DNA of 64,000 nucleotides from Vagococcus luciliae (GTDB lineage Bacteria; Bacillota; Bacilli; Lactobacillales; Vagococcaceae): NCBI RefSeq assembly GCF_024637875.1, contig NZ_CP102451.1, positions 1,615,001 to 1,679,000 of the forward strand, read 5' to 3'. Shown piece by piece: positions 37,773 to 46,683 of this stretch (position 1 is its first letter; each line of letters starts with the position of its first letter). The notes under the pieces were generated by a model. It saw only the letters and a program-made list of their open reading frames with translations, ran no database searches and was not told where the DNA came from. The position numbers and the translations under genes were made by a program.

Positions 37773-39056
37773 TTATTTACCTTGAAAACTAAGTAAAATT
37801 CTATATTTATAGTTTTGGAAATTTCTATAGCCATAGGCTATTCGTTTGATTAGCTTAATTTTATTGATGGTCCCTTCTAATGGTCCGTTAGAAAATGGAA
37901 ACTTGAAAGTATTATTAATTCTTGGAAGATGTTTTTTTAGTGTTCTGATAGATGTTTTCATTGGTTCAGAGATTAACTCATGACTTAATAATAGTAGATC
38001 TGAGAAAGCCTCAAAATCATTGTTTTTACTACAATATAATAAGTTTTGATAGAGTCCGTATGTCTCAGATAGTTCTTTGCTTAAGCTTAGTAAATAATCC
38101 ATAATATCTGTTTCAGGTAAGATATTTTTAAATAATCGTTGATAACGATAGTCTTTATAATTTAATTCGTTAGAGTCTTTTAAAAATAGCTTCCAATATC
38201 TCTTTAGTTTTCTATAATTCTTTAGATCATTAAGGTTTGATGTCTTAAACTTATTCATTGTTCTAATTCTTGTAATATTTAATGAACGACTAATTAATTG
38301 AACTAAGTGAAATCGGTCAATAACCACTGAAGCATTTGGAAAAAGTTTATTAGCTAGTTTAAAATAGCCAGCATTCATATCAACAACGATCGTTGCGACT
38401 TTATTTCTTACTTTCAAAGGGTATTTTGAAAAGTGTTTTTCTAACGTAATCCTTTTATTATCTGGTAAAATATCAATAATTTTATGTGATAAGGAGTCTG
38501 AGTAGATAAAACTGTACTTACCTTGATTGTTTTTTACAGATGTAAACTCATCAAAACATAGGTGTTGAGGCAAGTCCGTAAATTTATTTGACAGTTCTTT
38601 CCCAAATAAATTAAGAATTCTACTGATTGTAGTAGTTGATACAAAATGTCTTTTAGATAAGTCTTTCAATGAGATAGCATCGGATAACTCCATGCCAATA
38701 GACTGTTTCACTCTGTTAGCAATAAAGCAGTGCTTATCAATTTCTAAAGATTCAGCTATAAAAGAGGTGTGACATTTACGACAAAGGAACCGTTGTTTCT
38801 TTAGTGATAGATAGGTTGGATAATGGGCAACACTTAGCCATTTTATTCGAGAAGAAATAAAACCATTTTTTACAATAGAATAGTTTTCATTCTTAATTCC
38901 ACAACAAGGACAAGCCAAAGGCTTATAAGTAAGTGTTCCGCTATAGATTTTACTTCTAACTCCTTTTATCATTTTTTCTTCACAAAAAATAGAATCAAAA
39001 TAAATGTTTGTGTCTTTCAAATCCAGCGACACTCGGATACAATGGTTGTGAGACAT
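37773..39056 (-). CDS. ISL3-family transposase
   Basis: The 427-residue protein has an N-terminal zinc-ribbon-like pair (CPCC at about 48-51 and CRKCH at about 92-96), a helix-turn-helix (LKDLSKRHFVSTTTISRIL) and a DDE domain. The acidic residues sit in FDEF, VDMNAGYF and GPLEGTINKIK, and VIDRFHLVQ is a family hallmark. It is full length with no frameshift, so the element is potentially active. Confidence 0.95.
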   Translation of the reverse strand: MSHNHCIRVSLDLKDTNIYFDSIFCEEKMIKGVRSKIYSGTLTYKPLACPCCGIKNENYSIVKNGFISSRIKWLSVAHYPTYLSLKKQRFLCRKCHTSFIAESLEIDKHCFIANRVKQSIGMELSDAISLKDLSKRHFVSTTTISRILNLFGKELSNKFTDLPQHLCFDEFTSVKNNQGKYSFIYSDSLSHKIIDILPDNKRITLEKHFSKYPLKVRNKVATIVVDMNAGYFKLANKLFPNASVVIDRFHLVQLISRSLNITRIRTMNKFKTSNLNDLKNYRKLKRYWKLFLKDSNELNYKDYRYQRLFKNILPETDIMDYLLSLSKELSETYGLYQNLLYCSKNNDFEAFSDLLLLSHELISEPMKTSIRTLKKHLPRINNTFKFPFSNGPLEGTINKIKLIKRIAYGYRNFQNYKYRILLSFQGK

Positions 39057-39157
39057 ATGAATCTTCCTTTCTAAAATTTGGTTTGGTCACTTTAATTTTA
39101 CCTGGAAAATTCGTATGTTTCTTTTTTATGTAAAAAAATAGATGCAGATGAATTTCT

Positions 39158-39183
39158 TCATCCACATCAAAAATTATACAGCC
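39158..39183. repeat. Right terminal inverted repeat of the ISL3 element
   Basis: Reverse complement begins GGCTGTATAAT and contains TGATGTGGATGA, matching the left end at 17 of 26 positions. Confidence 0.88.
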
Positions 39184-39191
39184 ATTTTATT
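39184..39191. repeat. Right target-site duplication ATTTTATT
   Basis: Identical to 37687-37694 and immediately follows the right inverted repeat. Confidence 0.93.
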
Positions 39192-39454
39192 TCCAGAAAA
39201 TAAAACACCTCCTGTTTATATTATATATCTAGGAAACGTTTTACCATATGCCACGATGGGATTGTTAGTTGTATTTTGTTTAAAAGATGCTGTCACAAGA
39301 GCATTTGCTTTTCCTGAATTACTCGCGATTTTACTGATTGTCATCATCCATAAGTGGAAACACAGCACCCTTTTAAGTATAGGATTAGGAACTATTTTTT
39401 ATATGGTATTAGTACAACATATTTCATTTTAAGAAACTTGCATTAATGGATAAG

Positions 39455-39484
39455 AACCATCTACCCTCATTTGGATAGATGGTT
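39455..39484 (+). terminator. Terminator behind azlCD
   Basis: AACCATCTA pairs with TAGATGGTT, followed by TTTCTT on the plus strand. It may also serve the converging VOC gene, though its minus side is not U-rich. Confidence 0.75.
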
Positions 39485-39488
39485 TTTC

Positions 39489-40340
39489 TTAACTAATCAT
39501 CAATTTAATTTTTATGTCTGATGGATCAAATACAATCAAATCATTTTCTTCTTCCATTACGGGAATACCTAATTCTCTTAATGATGCCACAACCTCTTGT
39601 CGTTTTTCTTCACTTGGAAAGACGATTTCATAACTTTCTATACCTGTCTCAGTTTTTTCAGCATGTTTAATTTGTGTCCCCGACCAAGTGTTTAAGGCAA
39701 TGTGATGATGATAGTTTGAATCAGATAAAAATAATGCCTCTCTTCCATAGCGACTAACCACATCAAACCCAAGTCCATCAACATAAAACTCTTTATTTTT
39801 TTCTAAATCATTTACTTGTAAATGAATATGCCCCATCACCGTTCCTTTAGGTAATCCATTCCAAACTGGTTCAACTGATTCTTTTAATAAATCATCAAAA
39901 TCAACTGGATCTGTTGTCATCGCTACTTCCCCATCTGACCATTGCCAAATACTTGCATCTCTATCAACATAAATTTCAATGCCATTGCCATCTGGATCAT
40001 TTAAGTAAATGGCTTCACTAACTAAGTGATCTCCTCCACCAAAACGAACGCCTAAATTAATAAAATGTCTCACGACTTGAGCTAAGTCTGCTCGTTTTGG
40101 TAATAGCAAAGCAAAATGGTACAACCCTGTTCGTTGTTCTTGTTTTTTGTTTATATTGTTTGGTTGGGTGATTGTTAACAAAACATCCTGACCATTTGTC
40201 GTAAATGACATACTGTTTGATGTCTGTTCTTTTATTTTTAATCCTAATACTTCCGTATAAAAACGTGTGGATTGTGTTAAGTCACTCACTTTAAGTTCAA
40301 CATGAGTAACAAAGGTAACTGGATTTTTATGAAATGACAT
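39489..40340 (-). CDS. VOC family protein with two glyoxalase domains (CatE-like)
   Basis: The 283-residue protein contains two vicinal-oxygen-chelate modules. Module one covers about 8-125, with HVELKVSDL, YHFALLLP and GIEIYVD. Module two covers about 165-280, with HIHLQVNDL, HHIALNTW and YEIVFPS. The His/Glu positions fit a divalent metal site. Length and layout match catechol-2,3-dioxygenase-like CatE of Bacillus, but the substrate is unknown. The start at 40340 has AGAGG 9 nt upstream; a longer reading to 40364 does not. Confidence 0.88.
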   Translation of the reverse strand: MSFHKNPVTFVTHVELKVSDLTQSTRFYTEVLGLKIKEQTSNSMSFTTNGQDVLLTITQPNNINKKQEQRTGLYHFALLLPKRADLAQVVRHFINLGVRFGGGDHLVSEAIYLNDPDGNGIEIYVDRDASIWQWSDGEVAMTTDPVDFDDLLKESVEPVWNGLPKGTVMGHIHLQVNDLEKNKEFYVDGLGFDVVSRYGREALFLSDSNYHHHIALNTWSGTQIKHAEKTETGIESYEIVFPSEEKRQEVVASLRELGIPVMEEENDLIVFDPSDIKIKLMIS

Positions 40341-40432
40341 ATACTTCAACCTCTTTCTTTGCATAACTCTTACTTTATGTAAGTAACTATACTACGAAAA
40401 ATAATCCAGCACAACTAACTTGCTTCACGATG

Positions 40433-41779
40433 TTATTTCTTGAATACTAGTGTCACTTTCGCACCTGTTTGATTTTTTTCTGGACGATTTTCGATGAGCA
40501 ATGTTCCATTATGTCGTTCAACCATTTCTTTCACATGATACAAACCTAAACCATGAGAAGCTGTATTATCTAACTTGCTTGACACATATTTGCTAGGTGA
40601 TGAGGCTAAAAATAAGTCAAAAAATCCTGTTCCTTCATCTGTTATGGTCACTCTATACTCTGTCTCTAAATCTCTAAAATCTAATGTAATCGTTGAATTT
40701 AGGTTAGAATGCCCGATTGAATTACTTATTATATTTTGTAACGCCATCGTGACATTTTCAGTTTCTAATGGAATAGAACTTGTATCAGTTTCCACCACGT
40801 TAAGTTGTCGCTGATGAGTGTCACATAATAAACGTGCGACATCAATCCAACAACTTAATACCTCTTCACTCACTGGCATTTTTTCTTCGGTGACATGACT
40901 TGAAATTTGTTTTAATCTTTCAACATAAACTTCTAATCGTGATACGCCTTTTTCAATACCTTTCACCCGTTCACGTGAACTAGCGGTCAACTCTTCTTCA
41001 TCTAACAATTCAAGATTCCCTTTTATTAACGTAATGGGTGTTCTAATATCATGAGTCACTGATTCAATTAAGTCTCGCTCAGTTTCTTGCATTTGCCACT
41101 GTTCTTGCAGAGATTTCTTTAAATCATTTGCCAATAAATCAATGGTTGATAATACGTCATTAATTTCTTTATAGTCACTGTTTATTCTCGGATAATCAAG
41201 ATTTTGTTGTTGAATGTAGACACTGGCTGTTGATATTTTTTTAATCTCTCTTTTTAGTATCTTAGTTAATCTCACAATCAAAAATAAAAAACCACTTATC
41301 CAAACAAAAAAAACAACGAGCAAATAAACTCCTTCAAAATGTGGAATCAACTGATTAAGTTTTTGTGATGCAAAGAATGGACTTAATTTGTAGCTGACAA
41401 CTAGTTCTTTATCATTTGTAGTGTAGTATCGAAACACTCTTGCCCCAATAAAACTATCTTTTGACGCTCTTCCTAATTCTTGTGCTTTTTTGACATAAGG
41501 TTGATAAGTCTCACTGATGTTACTATCTATCACTTGCCCATTTTTAATATATTCATACTCATAAGAAAATGGCAATTGATCTGGTGTCCAACTCTCAGAT
41601 TTAAAGTCTTTTTCAACTTTACCCAACTGACTTTCAGGGTAATTAGCTGGGTAAACAATACCAGTATTGACCAATATATTTAGTAATAAAAAGAAAAAAA
41701 TCATCACGAAAAACGTATAAAGCAACTCCATTACAGCATATGTTGTTATTAAACGAGTTAGTCCTTTTCGATTTGCCAT
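40433..41779 (-). CDS. Sensor histidine kinase of the lantibiotic-resistance module (SpaK/NsrK-like)
   Basis: The 448-residue kinase has TM1 at about 17-38, an extracellular domain at about 40-148 and TM2 at about 150-171. A HAMP-like linker follows, then HisKA with His243 in ESVTHDIRTPITL, and a HATPase domain with NIISNSIGHS, DEGTGF and GLGLYHV. This architecture matches kinases that sense lantibiotics in SpaRK-type systems. It overlaps the response regulator by 22 nt. The actual ligand is unknown. Confidence 0.9.
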   Translation of the reverse strand: MANRKGLTRLITTYAVMELLYTFFVMIFFFLLLNILVNTGIVYPANYPESQLGKVEKDFKSESWTPDQLPFSYEYEYIKNGQVIDSNISETYQPYVKKAQELGRASKDSFIGARVFRYYTTNDKELVVSYKLSPFFASQKLNQLIPHFEGVYLLVVFFVWISGFLFLIVRLTKILKREIKKISTASVYIQQQNLDYPRINSDYKEINDVLSTIDLLANDLKKSLQEQWQMQETERDLIESVTHDIRTPITLIKGNLELLDEEELTASSRERVKGIEKGVSRLEVYVERLKQISSHVTEEKMPVSEEVLSCWIDVARLLCDTHQRQLNVVETDTSSIPLETENVTMALQNIISNSIGHSNLNSTITLDFRDLETEYRVTITDEGTGFFDLFLASSPSKYVSSKLDNTASHGLGLYHVKEMVERHNGTLLIENRPEKNQTGAKVTLVFKK

Positions 41780-42426
41780 TTATACCCAACTCCCCATACT
41801 GTTTTAATTGGATTAATGCCAACTAAATCAAATTTTGCTCGAATCTGCTTCACTCGCTCTGTAATCGTTGTTTGACTATCTCCTACTGCTTCTAATCCAT
41901 AAACAGACGTATAAAGCTGTTCTTTTGAAAAAACTTGTCCTTTATTCTTTAATAGTAATTCACATAACTCGTACTCACTTGAGGTAAGTGAGACTTCCGT
42001 TTCCTCGTAAAAAAACTGCTTGGCAATCAAGTCACAGGACACTGGATAATCAATCAGTCGATGATGCTTTTGTCGTTGCTCTCTTCTTAGATGAGCGGCA
42101 ACTCGTGCTCTTATTTCTTTGATAGAAAAGGGTTTGGTCACATAGTCATCCGCCCCTAAAGCAAATCCTTCAAGCTTATCTTTTTCAAAATCTTTTGCTG
42201 TGAGTAGAATGATTGGCACATCAATTAGTTCTCTGTACTGTTTTAAAAAGTCAAAGCCTGACATCTCTGGCATCATCACATCTAATATCACTAAATCATA
42301 ATGTTTTAACTCATCAGGATTAACTTTATTTGCACCTAACCTAGTCTCAACTGTGTACTCTTTACTTAACGCATTTTCTATTAGCTTTAATAAGTCCTCG
42401 TCATCATCAATGACTAGTATTTTCAT
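41758..42426 (-). CDS. Response regulator of the lantibiotic-resistance module (SpaR-like)
   Basis: The 222-residue OmpR-family regulator has DDDED at 7-11, Asp49 as phospho-acceptor in VILDVMMPE and Lys98 in YVTKPF. Its winged helix ends with KTVWGVGYKW. The start at 42426 follows GGAGGAATAGTG. It lies 2 nt behind the second permease gene and overlaps the kinase. The tandem 11-bp repeats at 44649-44670 before the ABC genes are a natural candidate binding site. Confidence 0.94.
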   Translation of the reverse strand: MKILVIDDDEDLLKLIENALSKEYTVETRLGANKVNPDELKHYDLVILDVMMPEMSGFDFLKQYRELIDVPIILLTAKDFEKDKLEGFALGADDYVTKPFSIKEIRARVAAHLRREQRQKHHRLIDYPVSCDLIAKQFFYEETEVSLTSSEYELCELLLKNKGQVFSKEQLYTSVYGLEAVGDSQTTITERVKQIRAKFDLVGINPIKTVWGVGYKWQIEKD

Positions 42427-42428
42427 CA

Positions 42429-43160
42429 CTATTCCTCCAATCGTGTGACACCATCCCACTTATTATACCAAAGTGACAATAGCCATAGTGTGACTGCCGT
42501 CACTAAAACTGTACCAATTAATACTAGACTAGTAAATTGAACGTTCATTACCCCTTTTCCTACTTCAAAAGTTAGTTTGATTGGCCAGGTAAATGGTAAA
42601 AACAGCCACACTTTTTCACCTAAATTCGTTGTACCAAGTAAGATTGCTGCTAATGTTATCAAACATCCCGCCAAAATACTACCAGTATAATTAAATCGTA
42701 AAGATAAATACTGATAAATAGCAATCATCGGCATTAATGTCATTAACAGGGTAACTGTTAATATGATAACTTGTATCAAGTTAAACTCACTGTTTGTAAC
42801 ACATAAAAAAAGAATAAAAAAGCTCACTGCTAAAAGAATAATCACTAGACAAATCAGTGTGATAAAAACAAATCGGGTAAAAAACACTCGTCGTCTGTCG
42901 ATGCCGATTTGTAAATCATTGGCATAATGACTGGCTGTTTTATCAGGGTCATAAACCATCGGGACAAGAAGACTTAATGAAAAAGTGGATATAATGACTA
43001 ACATCGCATAAAACGAGAGAACTTCTTGTCCTTTTAAAGTTTTTGAAAAAAAGAAATACAGACACATGATAAGTGAATATAAAATTGGTGCAAGGATCAT
43101 CAACACTCTAACTGGAGTCCTTTTAGTGCGTAGCCAGTATGATTTTAAGAGATTAGTCAT
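42429..43160 (-). CDS. ABC-2 type permease subunit (LanG-like)
   Basis: The 243-residue membrane protein has six predicted TM helices, as in LanE/LanG subunits that expel lantibiotics from the membrane. The N-terminus (LLKSYWLRTKRTPVR) resembles the cytoplasmic entry of BcrB/SpaG-type permeases. It overlaps the upstream permease gene by 8 nt. Its paralogue directly upstream has the same size and topology, so the transporter is probably a heterodimer of permeases with an ATPase dimer. Confidence 0.86.
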   Translation of the reverse strand: MTNLLKSYWLRTKRTPVRVLMILAPILYSLIMCLYFFFSKTLKGQEVLSFYAMLVIISTFSLSLLVPMVYDPDKTASHYANDLQIGIDRRRVFFTRFVFITLICLVIILLAVSFFILFLCVTNSEFNLIQVIILTVTLLMTLMPMIAIYQYLSLRFNYTGSILAGCLITLAAILLGTTNLGEKVWLFLPFTWPIKLTFEVGKGVMNVQFTSLVLIGTVLVTAVTLWLLSLWYNKWDGVTRLEE

Positions 43161-43908
43161 GATTTTTCCTCCTAATAAGAATGGTCAAAGTAATTAAGAC
43201 AAGTGAATAAACCATTAAACTTAGCAAAATACCTAAATAAGTTGCATGAGTAGTCATCAATGGATTCTCCTCAGTTAAAAATGTGCCATTTGGATGGACC
43301 CCTATTATTGGTACAAGCATACGTAAACTATAAGCCCATGGGAAAAAGATCCATTTTGATTGAACTGCTATTAATGCTGACGGAAAAACGAATAAAAAGT
43401 TTATTAAGATGACCACTACTTTTTTATGAACGACATAAAATAATAAAAACGACATGCCAACTACAGGTAAGCTACCTATAAAAAGTGTGATGGTAGCCAT
43501 GATTAATGTCTTAATGTGAATTATTTCCTTAAAAATAAAAATTCCTAAACCATCTGCCAGTACAGAAGAGATAATTAACAGAACCAATAATTCAACTAAT
43601 ACCACCACATTTTTCGCAAATAATGTTTTACTACCACTGAGTCCCAAACTCTTTTGACTAACAAGGTGTGATGGTGTTTCCTTACTGCAACTATTGACTA
43701 CCAATAAACTTAATATGACTGGTAAAATCAAGATTGGATACCAATTAAAGGTCGTTGCCATCACGTAACTTTTACCAGTTGGTGCTACTCCCATTAGACT
43801 GACCATCAATAAATTAAACACTACAACAATCACTGGAACCAGTTTCATCAAGGTCGCATTAGCAGAACGTTTGTCTTTAATGAATTCTGCCTTTATATAG
43901 TTATTCAT
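43153..43908 (-). CDS. ABC-2 type permease subunit (LanE-like)
   Basis: About 251 residues, six TM helices. The N-terminus NNYIKAEFIKDKRSANA is typical of the lantibiotic-immunity permeases. The start at 43908 uses an ATG with AAGGA in front; an ATG at 43920 would lengthen it by four residues. It overlaps the end of the ATPase gene by 8 nt. With the other permease and ATPase it forms a LanFEG-type export system. Confidence 0.86.
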   Translation of the reverse strand: MNNYIKAEFIKDKRSANATLMKLVPVIVVVFNLLMVSLMGVAPTGKSYVMATTFNWYPILILPVILSLLVVNSCSKETPSHLVSQKSLGLSGSKTLFAKNVVVLVELLVLLIISSVLADGLGIFIFKEIIHIKTLIMATITLFIGSLPVVGMSFLLFYVVHKKVVVILINFLFVFPSALIAVQSKWIFFPWAYSLRMLVPIIGVHPNGTFLTEENPLMTTHATYLGILLSLMVYSLVLITLTILIRRKNHD

Positions 43909-44608
43909 AATCCTTACCATCCTTTTTGATGATATTCATAAACAAGTCTTCAAGATGAGTATCCGTCATATCATTTTTCCCTTCGTAACGTAAATGTCCA
44001 TGATTGATGATCCCTACTTTATCAGCAACTTGTTGTACTTCACTTAAAATATGACTGGACAAAATCACGGTTATTCCTTGTTTTGAAAATGACTTGATTA
44101 ACTCTCTCAATTCTTGTATCCCGACAGGATCTAAACCATTTGTTGGTTCATCTAAAATCAATAATTTTGGATGATTGATTAACGCCATCGCAATGCCTAA
44201 ACGTTGTTTCATCCCAAAAGAAAAGTCTTTTGCTAATTTTTTTCCAGTATTTTCTAAAGACACAATGGATAGAACCTTTTTAATACGTGTTTTTTCTATA
44301 TTAAGTAATGTCGCTAAAACGTCTAAATTTTCATAAGCTGTTAAATTCGGATAAATAGCTGGATTTTCAATGATCGCACCTATCTCGAGTAAGTCAGCTT
44401 GGTTTAATTTGTGTGAGTCAAAGTAAATCGTTCCAGAATTTGGTTTAATCACTTGGGTAATTATTTTTAATAAGGTTGATTTTCCAGCCCCGTTTGGCCC
44501 TAATAGCCCATAAACTGTCCCTTCTTCTATCGTTAATGAGATATTATCTAAAACAGTTTGATGTTTAAATTGTTTTGATACCCCTTTTATGTCAATTATG
44601 TTTGTCAT
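43901..44608 (-). CDS. ABC transporter ATP-binding protein (LanF/BcrA-like)
   Basis: The 235-residue ATPase has Walker A GPNGAGKST (37-45), the signature region with the variant LanF-like FSFGMKQRLGIAMAL instead of LSGGQ, and Walker B LLILDEPTNGLDP. These features match the lantibiotic-protection ABC group (SpaF, NukF, BcrA). It is the first gene of the five-gene operon; AGGAGG lies 7 nt before the chosen ATG at 44608. Confidence 0.92.
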   Translation of the reverse strand: MTNIIDIKGVSKQFKHQTVLDNISLTIEEGTVYGLLGPNGAGKSTLLKIITQVIKPNSGTIYFDSHKLNQADLLEIGAIIENPAIYPNLTAYENLDVLATLLNIEKTRIKKVLSIVSLENTGKKLAKDFSFGMKQRLGIAMALINHPKLLILDEPTNGLDPVGIQELRELIKSFSKQGITVILSSHILSEVQQVADKVGIINHGHLRYEGKNDMTDTHLEDLFMNIIKKDGKDYE

Positions 44609-44633
44609 CATATGTCCTCCTTTTGATGACTTA

Positions 44634-44670
44634 ACTATAAAGGATAAATATAATGAAATTATAATGAAAT
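44634..44670 (-). promoter_or_regulatory. Promoter with tandem 11-bp direct repeats before the LanFEG-like operon
   Basis: On the minus strand ATTTCATTATA is repeated twice without a gap (44649-44670). A TATAGT -10 follows at 44634-44639. The repeats cover the -35 position, where a consensus is missing. This is the usual layout for activation by an OmpR-family regulator binding in tandem at one helical turn. Confidence 0.6.
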
Positions 44671-44719
44671 AAAAACAGCAAAAAATAATTCATAAACAAA
44701 TGAAAAAGAACAAAAAAAA

Positions 44720-44752
44720 CACTTAATTTGCTGTTTAAAAACAAATTAAGTG
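44720..44752 (-). terminator. Terminator behind the MacAB-like operon
   Basis: A perfect 11-bp stem (CACTTAATTTG with CAAATTAAGTG) with an A tract giving a minus-strand U run. Confidence 0.8.
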
Positions 44753-44762
44753 AATGAAAGAT

Positions 44763-45983
44763 TTATTGATAGATTGCTTTTATTGGATCTAATTTGGCAG
44801 CATTAATGGCTGGAATAACTCCAAATATTAATCCAATGGCTGCTGATATGGAAGCCGATAAAATAGCCATTCCTGGACTAACAATCGCTGTAATACCCTC
44901 TGCAAAGGTTGAAATAAGTGTCGCCAATCCCCAACCAAAGAAGATTCCAATGACGCCACCAATTAGTGTAATAAACGCTGCTTCTAATAAAAATTGTAAT
45001 AAAATTGTAATGGGTTTTGCCCCAATGGCTCGTCTAATCCCAATTTCTCTTTTACGTTCAGAAACAGACACATACATGATATTCATCACGCCAATTCCAC
45101 CAACTAAAAGTGAAATAGCTGTAATAAATAATAATCCTGTTACAACTGCTTGAAGCATGGCTTCAATTTGTTGGCGAGCTTGCTCATTAGAACGATCTTC
45201 TTCAAATGATCCTACTAAATCAGGATGTTGATCTTTTAATAGGGTATTTGCTTGATCAATCACTGCTTGTCTGTCTCCAGATTCTTTCATCTTTAATTTA
45301 ATCGCGTTGATGGGTTTGTTTTTTGATAATTCATTAAAGGCTTTTTTAGGAACTTCACTATAGAAAACCGAATCATCCATAATCATTGCGCCATCTTCTA
45401 CCTTATTTTTTACACCTATCACGACAAATTTAATACCATCAACATCAATTGCACGCCCAATGATATCTTGAGGCTTTCTAATTCCTAAACTGGATTGCAT
45501 GGTCTCGTAAGTAATCACAATACTATTTGATTCTAATTGATCTTTTGTAAACCCACTCCCAAATCCTACTGGGATATTTGTTTTACTGGTAGCAATAATC
45601 TCAGTGCCACCACCAGTATCAAAATAACTTAATTGGCTTGAAACAGATTCCGTTGCACCATAACCATACCCATAATCCGCTGCAATGGTTTCCACACTAT
45701 CTAAACTGCGTAGTAATTTTAAATCGAAACGATCAAATGCGAAAGGCTCTTCGTCTTGAAAGCTAATAGTTTCATCACTATAATCTACTTTATAGATTAA
45801 CCGAATGACGTTAGCATCTGTGGAATCAAGAACTTTTAAACTACTTTGTTTCATTCCTTCACCAATCGCAGAGACTGTCACCACTGCTGTAATCCCAATG
45901 ATAATACCGACCATCGTTAGAAAGACACGTAATTTATGTGCACGTAAACTTAAAAATGTGCTTAAAAATAAATTTTTAACCAT
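44763..45983 (-). CDS. MacB/YknZ-like ABC transporter permease
   Basis: The protein of about 406 residues has TM1 near 18-40, a large extracellular MacB-type domain (about 45-280), then three C-terminal TM helices with the FtsX-domain signature SERKREIGIRRAIGA. The ATG at 45983 follows GAGGAGG and overlaps the ATPase stop; a reading starting at 46016 has no ribosome site. With the adaptor and ATPase it forms a tripartite efflux system like YknXYZ, which protects Bacillus from the SdpC toxin. Its substrate here is unknown. Confidence 0.91.
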   Translation of the reverse strand: MVKNLFLSTFLSLRAHKLRVFLTMVGIIIGITAVVTVSAIGEGMKQSSLKVLDSTDANVIRLIYKVDYSDETISFQDEEPFAFDRFDLKLLRSLDSVETIAADYGYGYGATESVSSQLSYFDTGGGTEIIATSKTNIPVGFGSGFTKDQLESNSIVITYETMQSSLGIRKPQDIIGRAIDVDGIKFVVIGVKNKVEDGAMIMDDSVFYSEVPKKAFNELSKNKPINAIKLKMKESGDRQAVIDQANTLLKDQHPDLVGSFEEDRSNEQARQQIEAMLQAVVTGLLFITAISLLVGGIGVMNIMYVSVSERKREIGIRRAIGAKPITILLQFLLEAAFITLIGGVIGIFFGWGLATLISTFAEGITAIVSPGMAILSASISAAIGLIFGVIPAINAAKLDPIKAIYQ

Positions 45984-46683
45984 TGATAAATTCCTCCTCG
46001 GAAAGGAATAATCCATCTTTCATATAAACCACACGTGTGGCATATTTTCTCATATCAGGATCATGAGTAACCATGACGATTGTTTTTCCCTCTTTATTCA
46101 AGTTAGATAAGATAGTCATAATATCCTTGCTCGTTTCACTATCTAGTGCTCCTGTTGGCTCATCTGCCATAATTAGTAACGGATCATTGACTAATGCCCT
46201 AGCAATTGCCACACGCTGTTGTTGCCCTCCAGATAATTCTGTTGTTTTAGAAAATTCTTTTCCCTCTAATCCAACCATCTGTAAATACTCTGACGCAATT
46301 TGACGGCGTTTTTTTTCTTTTATTTTCCCACCATAAACCATTGGTAACTCAACATTTTGCACCACATTTAATGATTGTATCAAGAAAAATTGTTGAAAAA
46401 TAAAGCCAATATACTCATTTCTAAGAGTAGATTTTTGATTTTCAGTTAATTTGGAGGCATCTTTGCCATCGAATAAGTATTCTCCATCTGATAGTTGATC
46501 TAAGAACCCAATAATATTCATTAAGGTTGTTTTTCCACTACCAGACTTTCCCATAATCATAATAAATTCACCTTGATTAATGGTTAAATTTAAATTTTTT
46601 AGAACGTGGAGTTGAGACTTCCCAACAGGATAGTATTTATTGATGTCATTTAATTCAACTAATACTTGTTCTTGATAGGTCAT
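45976..46683 (-). CDS. MacB/YknY-like ABC transporter ATP-binding protein
   Basis: The 235-residue ATPase has Walker A GKSGSGKTT (about 45-53), signature [15 protein letters not shown], Walker B LLIMADEPTGALD and the H-loop VTHDPD. The group is that of LolD/MacB ATPases, which work with FtsX-like permeases. It shares its start base with the stop of the adaptor gene and overlaps the permease start, so the three genes are translationally coupled. Confidence 0.94.
   Translation of the reverse strand: MTYQEQVLVELNDINKYYPVGKSQLHVLKNLNLTINQGEFIMIMGKSGSGKTTLMNIIGFLDQLSDGEYLFDGKDASKLTENQKSTLRNEYIGFIFQQFFLIQSLNVVQNVELPMVYGGKIKEKKRRQIASEYLQMVGLEGKEFSKTTELSGGQQQRVAIARALVNDPLLIMADEPTGALDSETSKDIMTILSNLNKEGKTIVMVTHDPDMRKYATRVVYMKDGLFLSEEEFING

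Larger units (their letters stand above)
37695..39183 (-). mobile_element. Complete ISL3-family insertion sequence, 1,489 bp
   Basis: The ends are imperfect inverted repeats of about 26 bp, both starting GGCT and sharing TGATGTGGATGA; 17 of 26 positions match. A single transposase gene fills the element. Exact 8-bp direct repeats flank it. It lies in azlD, with its transposase opposite to azlCD transcription. Intact ends, transposase and duplications point to a recent insertion. Confidence 0.95.
37603..39432 (+). pseudogene. azlD: azlD, interrupted by an ISL3-family element
   Basis: The first 30 codons (MTNMSFPHQM... LPFIL) end at the IS. The rest resumes at 39192 (PENKTPPVYIIYLGN...) and runs to the stop at 39430-39432. 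Removing the 1,489-bp element and one 8-bp copy restores an uninterrupted 110-codon AzlD frame, the normal family length, reading LPFIL-F-PENKTPP. AzlD is the small membrane partner of AzlC. With azlC also broken, the exporter is very likely non-functional. Confidence 0.92.
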
